A stretch of DNA of 5,409 bases from assembly GCA_049965815.1 (NCBI GenBank), contig JBMFVV010000039.1, positions 1 through 5,409 of the forward strand, in the 5' to 3' direction. The notes beneath the pieces are model-generated. The model had not been told where the DNA came from, did not search any database, and saw only the letters and a list, made by a program, of their open reading frames with translations. The translations under genes and the position numbers were made by a program. How positions within the stretch are numbered: position 1 is the stretch's first letter; each line of letters opens with the position of its first letter. This document shows positions 5,333 through 5,409 of this stretch, in pieces. The stretch is from GCA-001856825 sp049965815 (GTDB lineage Archaea > Thermoplasmatota > Thermoplasmata > Thermoplasmatales > GCA-001856825).

Positions 5333-5409
5333 CCTTAACTCTGCGTATTTTACATAACAGCTGATTGTCTTTCTTTATTGTCCATTACTTTTTGTTGGCT
5401 ATTCATCGG

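Noticed and set aside
5350..5409. A minus-strand frame open from the right window edge to a TAA at 5350-5352 (19 codons, with an ATG at 5404-5406), possibly the tail of a gene upstream of queA.
   Set aside because: Twenty open codons at an edge are expected by chance, the peptide matches nothing recognisable, and no supporting signal is visible. The sequence beyond 5409 would decide it.
1..5409. CRISPR array, insertion sequence ends, defence or other novel multi-gene system.
   Set aside because: No spaced direct repeats, transposase or terminal inverted repeats were seen, and every sizeable gene falls in a known housekeeping or cofactor family.

Overview
The window reads as ordinary archaeal chromosome, most likely from the Thermoplasmata (Thermoplasma/Ferroplasma-like). 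The domain call is firm: it holds an archaeal-type prefoldin beta subunit, TATA-like boxes sit about 25-27 nt before several start codons with no leader or Shine-Dalgarno sequence, and arginine codons are mostly AGG/AGA. The order-level call is an inference from overall protein character, not from a database match.

Layout: (1) 2-1378, plus strand, is the 3' nine-tenths of an aldehyde dehydrogenase of the ALDH7 (antiquitin) family whose true start lies left of the window; a T-rich tract follows it. (2) 1433-3844, plus strand, is a molybdenum-cofactor block: moaE, moaA, moaD and a MoeB/ThiF-type E1-like adenylyltransferase. (3) 3947-4312, plus strand, is the prefoldin beta subunit with its own promoter. 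(4) 4302-5306, minus strand, is a divergent member of the QueA family, converging on prefoldin with an 11-nt overlap of the 3' ends. The last 103 bases (5307-5409) are upstream of queA and hold no confident gene.

How the genes work together: MoaA (with MoaC, not in the window) turns GTP into cyclic pyranopterin monophosphate. MoaE and MoaD form molybdopterin synthase, which adds the dithiolene sulfurs. The MoeB-like protein adenylates the Gly-Gly tail of MoaD so that it can be thiocarboxylated. MoaC, MoaB/MogA and MoeA functions must be encoded elsewhere. The E1-like protein has no rhodanese domain, so the sulfur donor is also elsewhere; in archaea such an E1 may additionally serve ubiquitin-like SAMP proteins and tRNA thiolation.

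No CRISPR array, insertion sequence, tRNA/rRNA gene or unknown multi-gene system was found. The points most worth a second look are the QueA-family protein in an archaeal context with several altered family motifs, the apparent loss of the arginine finger in the MoeB-like protein, and the consistent leaderless promoter spacing that suggests the Moco block may be more than one transcription unit.
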